Assembly: GCF_001243895.1 (NCBI RefSeq)
Contig: NZ_LN851186.1
Coordinates: 2,879,842 to 2,943,841 of the forward strand
Source: Bacillus testis
GTDB lineage: Bacteria > Bacillota > Bacilli > Bacillales > DSM-1321
Length of the DNA: 64,000 nt
Direction: 5' to 3'
The first letter of the stretch is position 1. Every line of letters begins with the position of its first letter. The translations under genes were made by a program, and so were the position numbers. The notes under the pieces are model-generated. The model was given only the letters and a program-made list of their open reading frames with translations, was not told where the DNA came from and searched no databases. Below, one piece after another: positions 49,122 through 58,931 of this stretch.

Positions 49122-50264
49122 TTACCCGATTCCAATGAACGATTGAAAGACTTCATTGCCAAGCAATTTCCCTTCCCTTGTCAGTTGGAGAAAGCCTTTA
49201 TGGAACTGCACTAATCCGCGCCGAAGCATGTCATCGATCTGTTCGTGGAATACCTCCTGCATCTCCCTTCCATATCGTTCCAGAAAGACTTGTTCCGATA
49301 CCCCTTGCGCTTTTCTCAACCCAAGGAACATTTCTTCTTCCATTTGTTCATTCAGCGGCACAGAGTGCACTTCCAGCCGCGGAAGCTCATTGTTCGCCAA
49401 AGGTGTCATGTATTTTTTCAAAGGGCCGTGATTGGCTACTCTATCTCCTGCAATATACCCATGTGCCCCGGCTCCAAACCCATAATAATAATCATTATTC
49501 CAATAAGTTAGGTTATGCTTGCTCTCATATCCACTTACGGCGAAATTACTGATTTCGTATTGATGATGCCCATGCTTCTCCATTTCATCCATCAACATTT
49601 CGTACATTTCTGCTTCCGTATCCTGTGTGGGCAAATGCAGGGCATCTTTTTGCAGCAGATTATAAAAAATTGTCTTCGGCTCCACGATCAGTGAATAACT
49701 GGAATAGTGGGGCAACTCTAATTCGAAGGCCTTATCCAGGGATTCTTTAAAATCTTCCTTTGTTTGTTGCGGCAAGCCATACATCAAGTCGATGGTAATG
49801 TTGTCAAAACAAGCTTTCCGTGCTTTCGAGATGGAGTCATACACCTCGCTTACCTGGTGGGTGCGGCCAATTACTTTCAGCAGTTTTTCCTGGAAAGATT
49901 GGACACCGAATGAGATTCTGTTTACTCCATACTCTTTCAGTACCTTCATCTTCTCGAGCGATAAATCGCCTGGGTTTGCTTCAAATGTATATTCAACTGA
50001 GGATCGATTGAAAGGCAGGGTTTCTTCAATACTTTCGCACAAATAGGCTAATTGTTTTTCATTTAGTGAAGTGGGTGTCCCCCCTCCGACATAAATGGTA
50101 TCGAGCGCTTGCGTCGGAACTTGTGCAAGCGTCAATTGCATCTCTTTTTTCAATAGCTCCAAATACTCGTCGACAGGCTGTCCCTTTAAAAACATTTTAT
50201 TAAAATCACAATAATGACAAATATGTTCACAGAACGGAATATGAATATAAGCGCCTTTTATCAT
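49122..50264 (-). CDS. hemW: Radical-SAM heme chaperone HemW
   Basis: A 380-residue radical-SAM protein of the HemN/HemW family. It starts MIKGAYIHIPFCEHICHYCD, whose CxxxCxYC cysteines bind the 4Fe-4S cluster, and has GGGTPTSL (about 62-69). The protein is shorter than true coproporphyrinogen dehydrogenases and matches HemW length, so a heme-insertion chaperone is more likely than a heme-synthesis enzyme. ATG 50264 has GGAG eight bases upstream. It lies between lepA and hrcA as in B. subtilis. Confidence 0.93.
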   Translation of the reverse strand: MIKGAYIHIPFCEHICHYCDFNKMFLKGQPVDEYLELLKKEMQLTLAQVPTQALDTIYVGGGTPTSLNEKQLAYLCESIEETLPFNRSSVEYTFEANPGDLSLEKMKVLKEYGVNRISFGVQSFQEKLLKVIGRTHQVSEVYDSISKARKACFDNITIDLMYGLPQQTKEDFKESLDKAFELELPHYSSYSLIVEPKTIFYNLLQKDALHLPTQDTEAEMYEMLMDEMEKHGHHQYEISNFAVSGYESKHNLTYWNNDYYYGFGAGAHGYIAGDRVANHGPLKKYMTPLANNELPRLEVHSVPLNEQMEEEMFLGLRKAQGVSEQVFLERYGREMQEVFHEQIDDMLRRGLVQFHKGFLQLTREGKLLGNEVFQSFIGIG

Positions 50265-50365
50265 GTAACCAACTCCTTTTTCCATTTTATAAGTCTAAAC
50301 GAAAACAAAAACGGTATACAAACGTAAAGCCTGCCCTCCCGGAACACGCTATGATTCCATGCATA

Positions 50366-50405
50366 AAAAAAGGCCAGTCAAGGACTCTCCTTACCGGCCT
50401 TCTTT
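50366..50405 (-). terminator. Terminator after lepA
   Basis: On the minus strand AAGGCC-GTAAGG pairs with CCTTGAC-GGCCTT around AGAGT and is followed by T7. It begins just after the lepA stop codon, so hemW needs readthrough or its own promoter. Confidence 0.8.
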
Positions 50406-50410
50406 TAACC

Positions 50411-52246
50411 TTATTTTTTTGAACCTGAATCATCCATCTTCAATACAGCCATGAATGCTTCCTGCGGCACTTCGACAGAACCGACTTGCTTCATCCGTTT
50501 CTTACCTTCTTTTTGCTTTTCAAGCAATTTCCGTTTACGGGAGATATCCCCTCCGTAACACTTGGCAAGAACGTTTTTACGCATAGCCTTGATAGTTGAA
50601 CGCGCAATGATTTTCTGTCCGATGGCTGCCTGGATTGGAACCTCGAATTGTTGTCTTGGAATTAGATCTCTCAGTTTATCGACAATCACTTTGCCCCGTT
50701 CGTAGGCAAAATCCCTGTGAACGATAAAACTCAAGGCATCGACTGTTTCACCATTCAATAATATATCCATTTTAACTAGCTTGGACGGCTTATAGCCGAT
50801 CAATTCATAGTCAAAGGAGGCATATCCTTTGGTAGACGATTTCAATTGATCGAAAAAGTCATAGACGATTTCTGATAAAGGCATTTCATAAACAATGCTT
50901 ACCCTTGTCTCATCCAAGTACTGCATATCGATAAAAATGCCTCGTTTTTGCTGGCATAGCTCCATAATAGCTCCAACATAATCGTTTGGCGCCATCATCG
51001 TTGCTTTCACATACGGTTCTTCCACTGCCTCAATCTTCTGCGGGTCAGGCATATTGGTAGGGTTATCGACAACCACTTTCTCGCCGTCCGTCAGATTTAC
51101 ATTATAGATAACGCTCGGTGCGGTCGTAATCAAATCGATTTTGAATTCACGTTCAATCCGCTCCTGAATAATCTCCATATGAAGCAATCCAAGGAATCCG
51201 CATCGGAAACCAAATCCAAGTGCCTGTGATGTTTCCGGCTCGAATTGTAGAGCTGAATCGTTCAGCTGCAACTTCTCCAGTGCTTCACGAAGGTCATTGA
51301 AACGAGCTGAATCAATTGGATACAATCCGCAATAAACCATCGGATTCAGCTTACGATATCCAGGAAGCGGTTCGGTTGCTCCATTTTTCGCATTGGTAAT
51401 GGTATCCCCGACGCGTGTATCCCCAACATTTTTGATTGCAGCTGTCAGGAAGCCGACATCTCCGACGTTCAATTCATCCACGATTGTGGACTTAGGTGTG
51501 AACACACCCACTTCGATTACTTCGAATTCTTTCCCTGTTGCCATCATCTTAATCTTGTCGCCAGCCTTGATGCTTCCATCCACTACACGGATATATGCGA
51601 CCACTCCGCGATAGGCATCATAGAGGGAATCAAAAATCAAGGCCTTCAGCGGGGCATCCGGGTCTCCCTCCGGAGGCGGCACTTGCAGCACAACCTGCTC
51701 CAAAATATCTTCAATCCCGATTCCTGCCTTAGCAGAGGCAAGGACAGCATCCGAGGCATCAAGGCCGATCACTTCCTCAATTTCATTGCGGACTCTTTCG
51801 GGGTCAGCACTCGGCAAGTCGATCTTATTGATGACCGGAAGGATTTCCAGGTCATTATCAAGGGCCAAGTACACGTTTGCCAGCGTCTGAGCCTCAATCC
51901 CTTGAGCGGCGTCCACTACTAGCACGGCCCCTTCACAGGCTGCCAGGCTTCGTGAAACTTCATATGTGAAATCGACATGTCCCGGTGTATCAATCAAGTG
52001 GAAGATATACTCTTCACCGTCTGCTGCTTTGTATTTCAATTGTACCGAATTCAGTTTGATGGTAATGCCTCGTTCTCTTTCAAGATCCATCGAATCCAAC
52101 AGCTGCGCTTTCATCTCACGCTGGGCCAGGGCATTCGTCTTTTCAAGGATACGGTCGGCTAATGTAGATTTCCCATGATCAATATGGGCGATTATGGAGA
52201 AATTACGGATTTTCGATTGTCGTTTTAATTTTTCTTCTCTATTCAT
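50411..52246 (-). CDS. lepA: Elongation factor 4 (LepA)
   Basis: A 611-residue translational GTPase. The G domain (about 12-195) has [15 protein letters not shown], the switch motif [20 protein letters not shown] and NKIDLP. EF-G-like domains II, III and V follow, then the LepA-specific C-terminal domain (about 490-611), which ends in a basic segment. It acts on the ribosome, in back-translocation or initiation/assembly. AGGAGTG lies close before ATG 52246. It is followed by a terminator, then hemW. Confidence 0.97.
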   Translation of the reverse strand: MNREEKLKRQSKIRNFSIIAHIDHGKSTLADRILEKTNALAQREMKAQLLDSMDLERERGITIKLNSVQLKYKAADGEEYIFHLIDTPGHVDFTYEVSRSLAACEGAVLVVDAAQGIEAQTLANVYLALDNDLEILPVINKIDLPSADPERVRNEIEEVIGLDASDAVLASAKAGIGIEDILEQVVLQVPPPEGDPDAPLKALIFDSLYDAYRGVVAYIRVVDGSIKAGDKIKMMATGKEFEVIEVGVFTPKSTIVDELNVGDVGFLTAAIKNVGDTRVGDTITNAKNGATEPLPGYRKLNPMVYCGLYPIDSARFNDLREALEKLQLNDSALQFEPETSQALGFGFRCGFLGLLHMEIIQERIEREFKIDLITTAPSVIYNVNLTDGEKVVVDNPTNMPDPQKIEAVEEPYVKATMMAPNDYVGAIMELCQQKRGIFIDMQYLDETRVSIVYEMPLSEIVYDFFDQLKSSTKGYASFDYELIGYKPSKLVKMDILLNGETVDALSFIVHRDFAYERGKVIVDKLRDLIPRQQFEVPIQAAIGQKIIARSTIKAMRKNVLAKCYGGDISRKRKLLEKQKEGKKRMKQVGSVEVPQEAFMAVLKMDDSGSKK

Positions 52247-52408
52247 TCATTTCACTCCTGTAAGTCGACACAAATACACTATTTTTCATTATAGCAATGA
52301 AAAAAGCAAGTTTCAATATAATGTTAAAAGCGCCCCTGGCCAGAAAGGGTGGTTAAACCAAATAAAAACAGCCTCACTAGCCGCAAGACTGTCTGTCGAT
52401 CTTTTATG

Positions 52409-52558
52409 CCATTCTAACTGGCGCTTGATGTTCCACTTCAACACGGGAGTGAAAACAAAGAAGGGTCAGCAGGAGATCAAGCGCCCGTAAAAATCCGACT
52501 GGTTTAACTTATAATCGGCGGGAGATCATGCATCCCCCGCCGATTAAAGTTTCACTTT
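52409..52558. repeat. Dispersed intergenic repeat, full copy after yqxA
   Basis: About 150 bases starting TTCTAACTGG at 52412 and ending TTAAAGTTTCAC. It aligns with 23307-23455. It contains the strong hairpin CGGCGGG-GAT / ATC-CCCGCCG (52516-52542). In the minus direction it starts at the yqxA stop codon, just as the other copy starts at the glyS stop. Bases 52247-52408 hold nothing else I can name. Confidence 0.65.
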
Positions 52559-52895
52559 ATTCAGGAACGATGAAGTCGATGATCCGCGTGGTCAATTCCT
52601 TTGTGCCCTCTGTCGCTTTTTTGCCTAAGGATGAGAAAGCATTGAAAGCTTTCATTTCCTCAAGTTTCTTCTTCTTATCTTCCAAATCGTGGGAATCAAC
52701 CTGCTTACCGAACAGTTCAGGCTTTAGAACCCCTTCCTCATTTCTGATCTGGGCAGCCTGTCGCAATGACGGATCATCGTATCCTCTCATATTGACTAAA
52801 CCTGTATTCGCTTTTTGCATACCTAGAACCACACCTACGAAAAAAAGCAGAAGCAGGCAGAAGCAAGTAAGAAAAAAACGGAACATCTTTTTCAC
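52559..52895 (-). CDS. yqxA: DUF3679 family protein YqxA
   Basis: A 112-residue protein with an N-terminal membrane segment (about 5-26, FRFFLTCFCLLLLFFVGVVL). A hydrophilic outer region follows, with the family-like motif GMQKANTGLVNMRGYDD, a Lys/Glu-rich stretch (about 68-84) and a hydrophobic C-terminus. In B. subtilis yqxA lies between spoIIP and lepA and its function is unknown. Here it is upstream of lepA, but spoIIP is missing on the other side. The stop codon adjoins a dispersed repeat. GAGGGTG precedes ATG 52895. Confidence 0.82.
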
Positions 52896-52913
52896 CCTCC
52901 TTTCAAGTTAAGT

Positions 52914-53050
52914 CGATTCTAACTGGCGCCAAGACTTCAGCTCCCCAGAAAAAGCTGGAGTTTGAGCGACAGTAATGATCAGTTTAGGAATGAAAGCCCC
53001 ACCGTTCATTTATCCTATTACCTATTCTATGAACGGAAACAGAAAGATAG
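52914..53050. repeat. Partial dispersed repeat in the spoIIP position
   Basis: TTCTAACTGGCGCCAAGACTTC (from 52917) matches the start of the intergenic repeat at 52412. The remainder has CTCCAGC-type inverted repeats (CAGCTCC/AAGCTGGAG) and CCGTTCAT/ATGAACGG arms near 53005 and 53034. No coding remnant of spoIIP is visible. Confidence 0.5.
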
Positions 53051-53096
53051 AATCCCATCTGATGATAGAACAGATTAAAAGAAACGCCCCTTACTG

Positions 53097-54215
53097 CTAA
53101 CGGCTGTAAAAACCGGTGTTATCTTGGCTAACGGCTTCATGAAGCGCAGCATTCAGCCCGTTCGCCAGTAAATTAGCCATATCTTTCACAAAAACATCCA
53201 CTTCCTTTGGCGTCACCATGAGGTTATGGCCAAGAGGCGAAAGCACCTCTTGGATGAATTTCCTTTTTTCTTCATCCGATAAAGTACCGACGATGCCAAG
53301 GAACGCCTTCCTTTCTTCATTCCCCGGCAAATCTTCATCCGTCAACACTTTCTTCTCGCCGAAATTCATGCCTGCCGGCGCAAGGGAGCGGGACGGACGA
53401 TTTCCTTCTTTCAATTCTTTCCCAAAATGCTTCAATATATAATCGATGGTATCGGCAGTGATGGTCACTGCATCGACAACGGTCGGAATGCCGATTGACA
53501 GAACCGGGATCCCGAGTGTTTGATAACTCAGCTCTTTCCGCTTGTTGCCGACTCCCGAACCTGGATGGATGCCGGTATCGGAAATCTGAATGGTGGCATT
53601 GACCCGGTCCAACGAACGCGCAGCCAATGCGTCAACAGCAATTACAAAATCCGGTTTCACTTTATCGATGACCCCGGCGATAATATCGCTTGTTTCCACA
53701 CCTGTCACTCCCATTACTCCTGGTGTAATGGCTGCGACAGAGCGGAAACCCTCGCCGACGGATTCAGGTTGGAGCGAAAACAAATGACGGGTTATGATCA
53801 AATTTTCTACAACCCATGGACCGAGGGCGTCCGGCGTAACATGTTCATTGCCCAGGCCGACAACCAATACAGAACTATCCTTGGAAATAGCAAGAGCGTC
53901 CAAAAAATATGCAAATTCATCCGCAAAAATCCTTTCGACGCGCATCTGGGTTTCACTGTCTCCCGAACGGATACCCTGCACTTCAATCGTCGTATATGTT
54001 CCGGCCTTTTTGCCGATTTGGCGGGCCCCCTCTTCAGTGATTTGTATCAGCGATACTTTTATATCATCCACATTTTTTTCTTTGATGATGACGCCTTCTA
54101 TATTTGACTGGTCTTTTTCACCGGCGGCGGTTTTTTTCTGTTCTGTCAATTCTTTTGCTTCAATCGCGAGATCGGTGCGTACTTGGTAATGGCTCAGATC
54201 TAATGGCTCACTCAT
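53097..54215 (-). CDS. gpr: Germination protease GPR
   Basis: A 372-residue spore protease that degrades small acid-soluble proteins during germination. It is made as a zymogen and self-cleaves near the N-terminus; the start [20 protein letters not shown] includes the typical propeptide region. Conserved blocks include [49 protein letters not shown] and [14 protein letters not shown]. The C-terminus [20 protein letters not shown] is also typical. It proves a spore former. It should be made in the forespore, but I could not fix its promoter. Confidence 0.97.
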   Translation of the reverse strand: MSEPLDLSHYQVRTDLAIEAKELTEQKKTAAGEKDQSNIEGVIIKEKNVDDIKVSLIQITEEGARQIGKKAGTYTTIEVQGIRSGDSETQMRVERIFADEFAYFLDALAISKDSSVLVVGLGNEHVTPDALGPWVVENLIITRHLFSLQPESVGEGFRSVAAITPGVMGVTGVETSDIIAGVIDKVKPDFVIAVDALAARSLDRVNATIQISDTGIHPGSGVGNKRKELSYQTLGIPVLSIGIPTVVDAVTITADTIDYILKHFGKELKEGNRPSRSLAPAGMNFGEKKVLTDEDLPGNEERKAFLGIVGTLSDEEKRKFIQEVLSPLGHNLMVTPKEVDVFVKDMANLLANGLNAALHEAVSQDNTGFYSR

Positions 54216-54321
54216 CTTTCTTTCCTCCGTTTAATGTATGTTTATGGCCCTATTTTCTCCAAGTTTTCACATTTAATCCGAAAAACGGCGATAATTTATA
54301 GCAAATATTGATAAAAATCCT

Positions 54322-54351
54322 TTTACATTCGAGGTATCCATGGTGTACAAT
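54322..54351 (+). promoter_or_regulatory. Sigma-A promoter of rpsT
   Basis: TTTACA (54322-54327), an 18-base spacer, and TACAAT (54346-54351). The transcript would have a leader of about 110 bases before rpsT. Confidence 0.65.
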
Positions 54352-54469
54352 CATTATTAGTATTGCAATATAAAAGTCACTCTGTTAAAATGATTTTTGT
54401 TGCTTAACTAATGAATTTGAAATGTCGAGTTCATATATCTCGATTCCTGATATAGGAGGTGACACCGGA

Positions 54470-54733
54470 ATGCCAAACATTAAATCTGCTATCAAACGTG
54501 TTAAAACTGCTGAGCTAAGAAGAGCTAACAACATTACTGCTAAATCTTCTATGCGTACTGCTGTAAAAAACGCTGAAGCTGCAATTGCAAACAATGATGA
54601 AAATTCAAAAGATGCTCTATTAGCAGCTGTAAGAAAGTTGGACAAAGCTGCTTCTAAAGGAATTATCCATAAAAACGCGGCTGCCCGCAAAAAGTCTCGC
54701 TTAACTAAAAGACTAAACAGCCTTAACGCATAA
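54470..54733 (+). CDS. rpsT: 30S ribosomal protein bS20
   Basis: An 87-residue, basic, all-helical S20 that binds 16S rRNA early in assembly. It starts [20 protein letters not shown] and ends with [20 protein letters not shown] 54470 follows a strong AGGAGGTGACACCGGA; an upstream in-frame ATG at 54422 is not supported. It is divergent from gpr and convergent with holA, flanked by its own promoter and terminator. Confidence 0.97.
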   Translation: MPNIKSAIKRVKTAELRRANNITAKSSMRTAVKNAEAAIANNDENSKDALLAAVRKLDKAASKGIIHKNAAARKKSRLTKRLNSLNA

Positions 54734-54734
54734 T

Positions 54735-54761
54735 AAAAACGATCCTCAGGGTCGTTTTTTA
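54735..54761 (+). terminator. Terminator after rpsT
   Basis: AAAACGA-CC pairs with GG-TCGTTTT around TCA and is followed by TT, directly after the rpsT stop codon. Confidence 0.85.
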
Positions 54762-54782
54762 CTGCCATAGCTAAGCACGACA

Positions 54783-54813
54783 AAAGACCCCTTCTAACGA
54801 TGGGGTCTTTTTT
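54783..54813 (-). terminator. Terminator after holA
   Basis: AAAGACCCC pairs with GGGGTCTTT around a 10-base loop, with a T-run on the plus side and an A/T flank on the minus side. It lies between convergent rpsT and holA and could serve both. Confidence 0.75.
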
Positions 54814-54833
54814 GTATGTCCGTGGTTTACCGT

Positions 54834-55865
54834 TTACCTCTGCCTTGTCTGTCCGCCAATCTGAAGGATAATCAATTCAAGGAGCAAGGCCTTGTCCATC
54901 TGGCCCGTTTTCATTTTATAATCAGCGTCTGCAATGGTATTGAGGACACGCATTAATTCGATTTGTGAAAATCCGCGCGCCTTATCAATTGCCAATTTCA
55001 CTCGGAAAGGATGGACCTTTAGGTAGGATGCGATTTTTTGCTGGCCATACCCTTTTCCTGCCATCTCTTTCGATACATACATAATCCGAATTTGCGAAGC
55101 CATCAATGCAAGGATTTTGATAGGTTCTTCTTTTTGTCTAAGCAAAGCCTGCAACAATTCAATAGCCTGTCCGACCCGCCGATTCATAATATAATCGACT
55201 AATGTCAATACTGTCTGTTCGAGTGACTTGGAGGCAAGCGCTTCGACTGTCTGAACCGTAATAACCCCTTCATCCTTAGCGTAGAACGCCATCTTTTGCA
55301 ATTCATTGGACAGCAGCAGAAGATTATGGCCTGATATTTCTATCAATGAACGGACAGCTTCATCTTCTATGTCCACACCAAAAGAATTTGCCTGTTGAAC
55401 TGCCCATGCATGCAATTCCTGTTCCTTCAACCGATTAGCTTCTATGACAGTCGCTTTCCGTTTAAGTTCTTTTGTTATCTTTTTACGTTCGTCCAATTTT
55501 TCATAGGGGGCAGCTATGACCATAATAGAAAAAGGAGATGGGTTGTCCACGTAGTCGAGCAATGCCTGAAGATTATGGGATACCTTTTCTTTTCCTTTTT
55601 CAGCAGTCAAAAACAACGGGTTATGTATCAGGATCAGCTTGCGTTCACCCATAAACGGAAAAGTTTCCGCTTCCTCAACAGCCAATTGTACCGGTGTCTC
55701 TTCCATATCGAAAGAGGAGACATTGAATTCCAGCTCCTCCCCATTCAAAGCATGTTCTTTCAACTTAACAATTGTTTCCTGGCTTATAAAACTTTCCGGC
55801 CCATATATTACATACAAAGATGCAAATTGCTTCTTCGCTATTTGTTTCCATACATCTAAAACCAC
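54834..55865 (-). CDS. holA: DNA polymerase III delta subunit HolA (YqeN)
   Basis: A 343-residue clamp-loader delta subunit that opens the beta sliding clamp. An N-terminal RecA-like domain (about 1-140, ASLYVIYGPESFISQETI) has no functional Walker A, as expected for delta. A helical lid (about 145-215) and C-terminal collar domain (about 220-343, DYIMNRRVGQAIELLQALLR) follow. GTG 55865 has GAGG seven bases upstream. It lies upstream of the rpsT side as yqeN does in B. subtilis. Confidence 0.93.
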   Translation of the reverse strand: MVLDVWKQIAKKQFASLYVIYGPESFISQETIVKLKEHALNGEELEFNVSSFDMEETPVQLAVEEAETFPFMGERKLILIHNPLFLTAEKGKEKVSHNLQALLDYVDNPSPFSIMVIAAPYEKLDERKKITKELKRKATVIEANRLKEQELHAWAVQQANSFGVDIEDEAVRSLIEISGHNLLLLSNELQKMAFYAKDEGVITVQTVEALASKSLEQTVLTLVDYIMNRRVGQAIELLQALLRQKEEPIKILALMASQIRIMYVSKEMAGKGYGQQKIASYLKVHPFRVKLAIDKARGFSQIELMRVLNTIADADYKMKTGQMDKALLLELIILQIGGQTRQR

Positions 55866-55962
55866 AAAATCGCCTCATTTTTACCTTTAGTACCATAATC
55901 GTAGCGATGATTGTCCATTTTATCAAGAGAAACCGGCCGTGCTGATCAGAAAAAGGAAGTGG

Positions 55963-56032
55963 AAAGGGGCTTTAAGCCCCTTCATCTATGTGAACGCAGA
56001 ACGATAAACCCCCGGGTGCTTATGTTTTCTGC
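55963..56032. repeat. Two hairpins between holA and yqzM
   Basis: AAGGGGC pairs with GCCCCTT around TTTAA (about 55963-55983). A second hairpin spans 55996-56032, with GCAGAA and TTCTGC at its base and CCC/GGG in the middle. Neither has a clear T-run. The rest of the 330-base gap shows no gene. Confidence 0.55.
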
Positions 56033-56196
56033 GGTAGTGCGCTTCTTTGCTGTTTATCATCTTGTACTTATAGAGTAGCCTTTTAATAACAAACTATTTG
56101 TGACAACTCTTACTAGTAGTGGTAATCACTCAGCTGCCATATGGATTTTTTTGGAACAATCCCTTATACTTAGTAAGAAAAAGGAGGGAATGGGAA

Positions 56197-56331
56197 ATGA
56201 ATACATTTGAAAAAGACGTCCAATCCAAACGCAATGATCTTATAGATTCAGGTGTCGGCTTTATCGTATCCTTCGGCTTCTTTGCCACCATGTTCATTAT
56301 CGCCACCGTAATCCAGTACGTCGGATCCTGA
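56197..56331 (+). CDS. yqzM: Small membrane protein YqzM
   Basis: A 44-residue protein, MNTFEKDVQSKRNDLIDSGV followed by one membrane segment GFIVSFGFFATMFIIATVIQ and YVGS. It is nearly identical in pattern to B. subtilis YqzM and in the same place, between holA and comEC. AAAAAGGAGGGAATGGGAA precedes ATG 56197. Function unknown. Confidence 0.9.
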   Translation: MNTFEKDVQSKRNDLIDSGVGFIVSFGFFATMFIIATVIQYVGS

Positions 56332-56340
56332 TCGTACATA

Positions 56341-56373
56341 GACCTTCCACTCTCCTGGGAGGTCGTTTTTTTA
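56341..56373 (+). terminator. Terminator after yqzM
   Basis: GACCT-CC pairs with GG-AGGTC and is followed by GTTTTTTT. The roughly 240 bases from here to the comEC stop codon contain no gene I can support. Confidence 0.75.
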
Positions 56374-56615
56374 TGTTTCCGCCAGTCCATTCAAGTCCAA
56401 GCAAGATGGATCCTGTTACTAATGATAAGTATGAAGCGTTGCTCGGTGGAGAAATCATTTCGGCCAGCCATTCGTTGAACCAATCTGAATCCCCCTTCAA
56501 CTTTGCTTATGTTTACATTTCTCCGCTTCCACTCTCGTTTGCAAGCAAGAGCTTTAGCCAATGAAACGTGGATGGTTAAATTAGCTTCCAGGGTCCCTCT
56601 CTTTACATGGATATT

Positions 56616-58913
56616 CTATGGCAGCATGACAGAAAAGGTTCCTTTATGTCCTTGCCGGTATTTATACATTATAGAGCCCTGAAGATCACTTCGGTAAATT
56701 TGTATATGTCTTTTCTCTATAAGTTCAAGGACTTGGGCGTGCGGATGGCCATAGCGATTCTTTTTGCCGGCAGAAATCCAGGCGGCTTTCGGGGCAATAC
56801 GATCGAGGAAATGGGCTGATGAAGATGTTTTGCTGCCATGATGCCCCACTTTCAAAACATCCGCCTGCAAATCCGGATAACGCTTGAGCAAAGCTTCCTC
56901 TCCCTTTTCGCCTAAATCCCCAGTGAATAACCAGCTAATTCCGTTGATTTTTGCCCAAATGACAAGCGAGGTATCGTTAGAATTGCCTTCGTACGCATCA
57001 GGATGCAATACCTGAAAAAGATCCTTGCCTTTATTCCAACCATCTCCGTCCCGAACAAGCCTTATCGGAACCTTTTTTTTCGTCGCCGCTTTCCAGGCAT
57101 CACTATCCATAAACCTATCCGCCAATGCTTCCGCAATTACAATTTCTTTTATATCCAGTTCTTCTATCACTGCTCTTGCCCCGCCGATATGGTCTTCATC
57201 GTCATGAGTCAAAATCAAGGCATCCAGTTTACGGATGCCTTTGCTGTTGAGGAAAGGAACCACGAGATCACGTCCAGGCTCAAAACTCTTTCTTTTCTCC
57301 TGCCATGCCTCTTGTCCAAAAGGCAGGATGCCACCTGTATCAATTAAGTAAACGCCATCGCCATGCGGCCTTTTAATCAAAATACTGTCCCCCTGCCCGA
57401 CATCAATCACCGTAATTTCTCCCCATGGAGAAATATGCACGCTGCCATACAAACTGAACAGCATACAGGCGACAGCGCCCCCGCTTGCCATGACTTGTTT
57501 CCACTTCCTTTTTTCCCAGCCAATAAACAGAGCAACTATAGCAGCCGCCAGTACGAATATAAACAGCCGTCCGGGTTTTGCGAATGCCATCTGAATAAGC
57601 GGGGCTTCACTTAGGAATAACGCTGCTTTATTACTCAGTACAAAGCTTTTTTCGATAAGGAAAAGGACCTGGGATAAAAAAGGGCCATGTAGCAAAGAGA
57701 GAAAAAAAGCAAGAAACGTAAAAGGCAGCAGGTAAAACGTATAGAGAGGGATATAAACCATATTCCAAATAAATCCCCACAAAGAGAGGCTTTGGAAATA
57801 ATAAAGCAAAATAGGAAGAGAAGATAATTGGCAGATAAGCGTGACCAAGAAGGTTTGCACCCATTTTGACGAGGTTCTTAAAGATTGCAAAAGGAGATGG
57901 CTCATCAACAGAGAAAAAGTGATGAAAAAGGATAATTGAAACCCCACCTGCACCATGGCAAACGGGTCGACAAAGACGTAGATCAAGAAAAGCGTTCCTA
58001 ATACAGTAATCGCTGACCACCTGGCCTTTAAAAGAGAGAGCAGCAAAAATAACATGACCATAATACATGCTCTCATCACGGAAGGAGCTCCCCCTGCCAA
58101 GATGCCGTAAACGGGCATCAAAGCAATCAACAGAATTTGCACCGTTTCCCGTGCAAATCCGCACCGGATGGCCACATAGAAAAAAGCAGCCGACAGAATG
58201 GTCACATGCATGCCAGATATCGCTAAAATATGGACAAGGGACAGTCTTTGATAGGCAGTATAGGTATTGTCGTCAATCCAGCTGCTTTCGCCAAAAATAA
58301 GGGCTGCAGCAAATCCACGGGACTCTTCGGGAAAAACAGCGTCAATATGCTTAAGCCCCTGCAAACGGATATTCTTAATGAGTTGAGGAATGGTTTTTTT
58401 ATGGGGTGTACATGATTGCAGCGGAAAAGCATCACTTTTTAATATCCAATTAATCCCCTGCATTTGAAGATAAAATTGATAATTAAAGCCGTTTTGGTTG
58501 CGGTTCTTTTCAGGGGCCTCCAAGGTTCCCTTTATATTGCATTGGAGGCCAAGGGCATAGGCAGCTTGCATTTCTTTCTTTTCTTGTTCTGAACGGAAAT
58601 GATAGCGCAGTATTACTTTTTCTTTTCCCAGGAGAGCTACCGTTTGGAAAGAGTAGCCATCGATATCTGGAAGATCTGTCAGCAGGACGCTGACATTTCC
58701 CTCTCCTTCCGCCAGGGAAGTTTTTTGGAAATAAGCATGCAGATACGTAGAGGAAAGAAATAGATAAAAAGAACATAAAAGAATAAGAAAACCTTTTGTT
58801 CTTGGCGCCCATACAGCCAATAGGAGAAAAAGGGCTGTTACCCAAAGAGGGAGAGAGGGGAAAAAGAAGGCCGCTACGCCTAAAATAGCTCCAGCGGCCA
58901 CATACATGATCAT
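56616..58913 (-). CDS. comEC: Competence channel protein ComEC
   Basis: A 765-residue DNA-uptake channel that carries single-stranded transforming DNA across the membrane. It has N-terminal membrane segments and an OB/DUF4131 region (about 25-200). The competence-domain membrane core (about 215-480) includes RGFAAALIFGESSWID and LVHILAISGMHVTI. A C-terminal metallo-beta-lactamase-like domain (about 505-765) has LTHDDEDHIGG and VGHHGSKTSS, and may degrade the non-transforming strand. ATG 58913 or TTG 58916 may start it. It is last in comEA-comEB-comEC. Confidence 0.95.
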   Translation of the reverse strand: MIMYVAAGAILGVAAFFFPSLPLWVTALFLLLAVWAPRTKGFLILLCSFYLFLSSTYLHAYFQKTSLAEGEGNVSVLLTDLPDIDGYSFQTVALLGKEKVILRYHFRSEQEKKEMQAAYALGLQCNIKGTLEAPEKNRNQNGFNYQFYLQMQGINWILKSDAFPLQSCTPHKKTIPQLIKNIRLQGLKHIDAVFPEESRGFAAALIFGESSWIDDNTYTAYQRLSLVHILAISGMHVTILSAAFFYVAIRCGFARETVQILLIALMPVYGILAGGAPSVMRACIMVMLFLLLSLLKARWSAITVLGTLFLIYVFVDPFAMVQVGFQLSFFITFSLLMSHLLLQSLRTSSKWVQTFLVTLICQLSSLPILLYYFQSLSLWGFIWNMVYIPLYTFYLLPFTFLAFFLSLLHGPFLSQVLFLIEKSFVLSNKAALFLSEAPLIQMAFAKPGRLFIFVLAAAIVALFIGWEKRKWKQVMASGGAVACMLFSLYGSVHISPWGEITVIDVGQGDSILIKRPHGDGVYLIDTGGILPFGQEAWQEKRKSFEPGRDLVVPFLNSKGIRKLDALILTHDDEDHIGGARAVIEELDIKEIVIAEALADRFMDSDAWKAATKKKVPIRLVRDGDGWNKGKDLFQVLHPDAYEGNSNDTSLVIWAKINGISWLFTGDLGEKGEEALLKRYPDLQADVLKVGHHGSKTSSSAHFLDRIAPKAAWISAGKKNRYGHPHAQVLELIEKRHIQIYRSDLQGSIMYKYRQGHKGTFSVMLP

Positions 58914-58931
58914 CAATAAATCACCTCTTTA

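Noticed and set aside
56373-56564. 63-codon plus-strand frame after yqzM
   Set aside because: It starts inside the T-run of the yqzM terminator, lacks a ribosome binding site and resembles no family I know.
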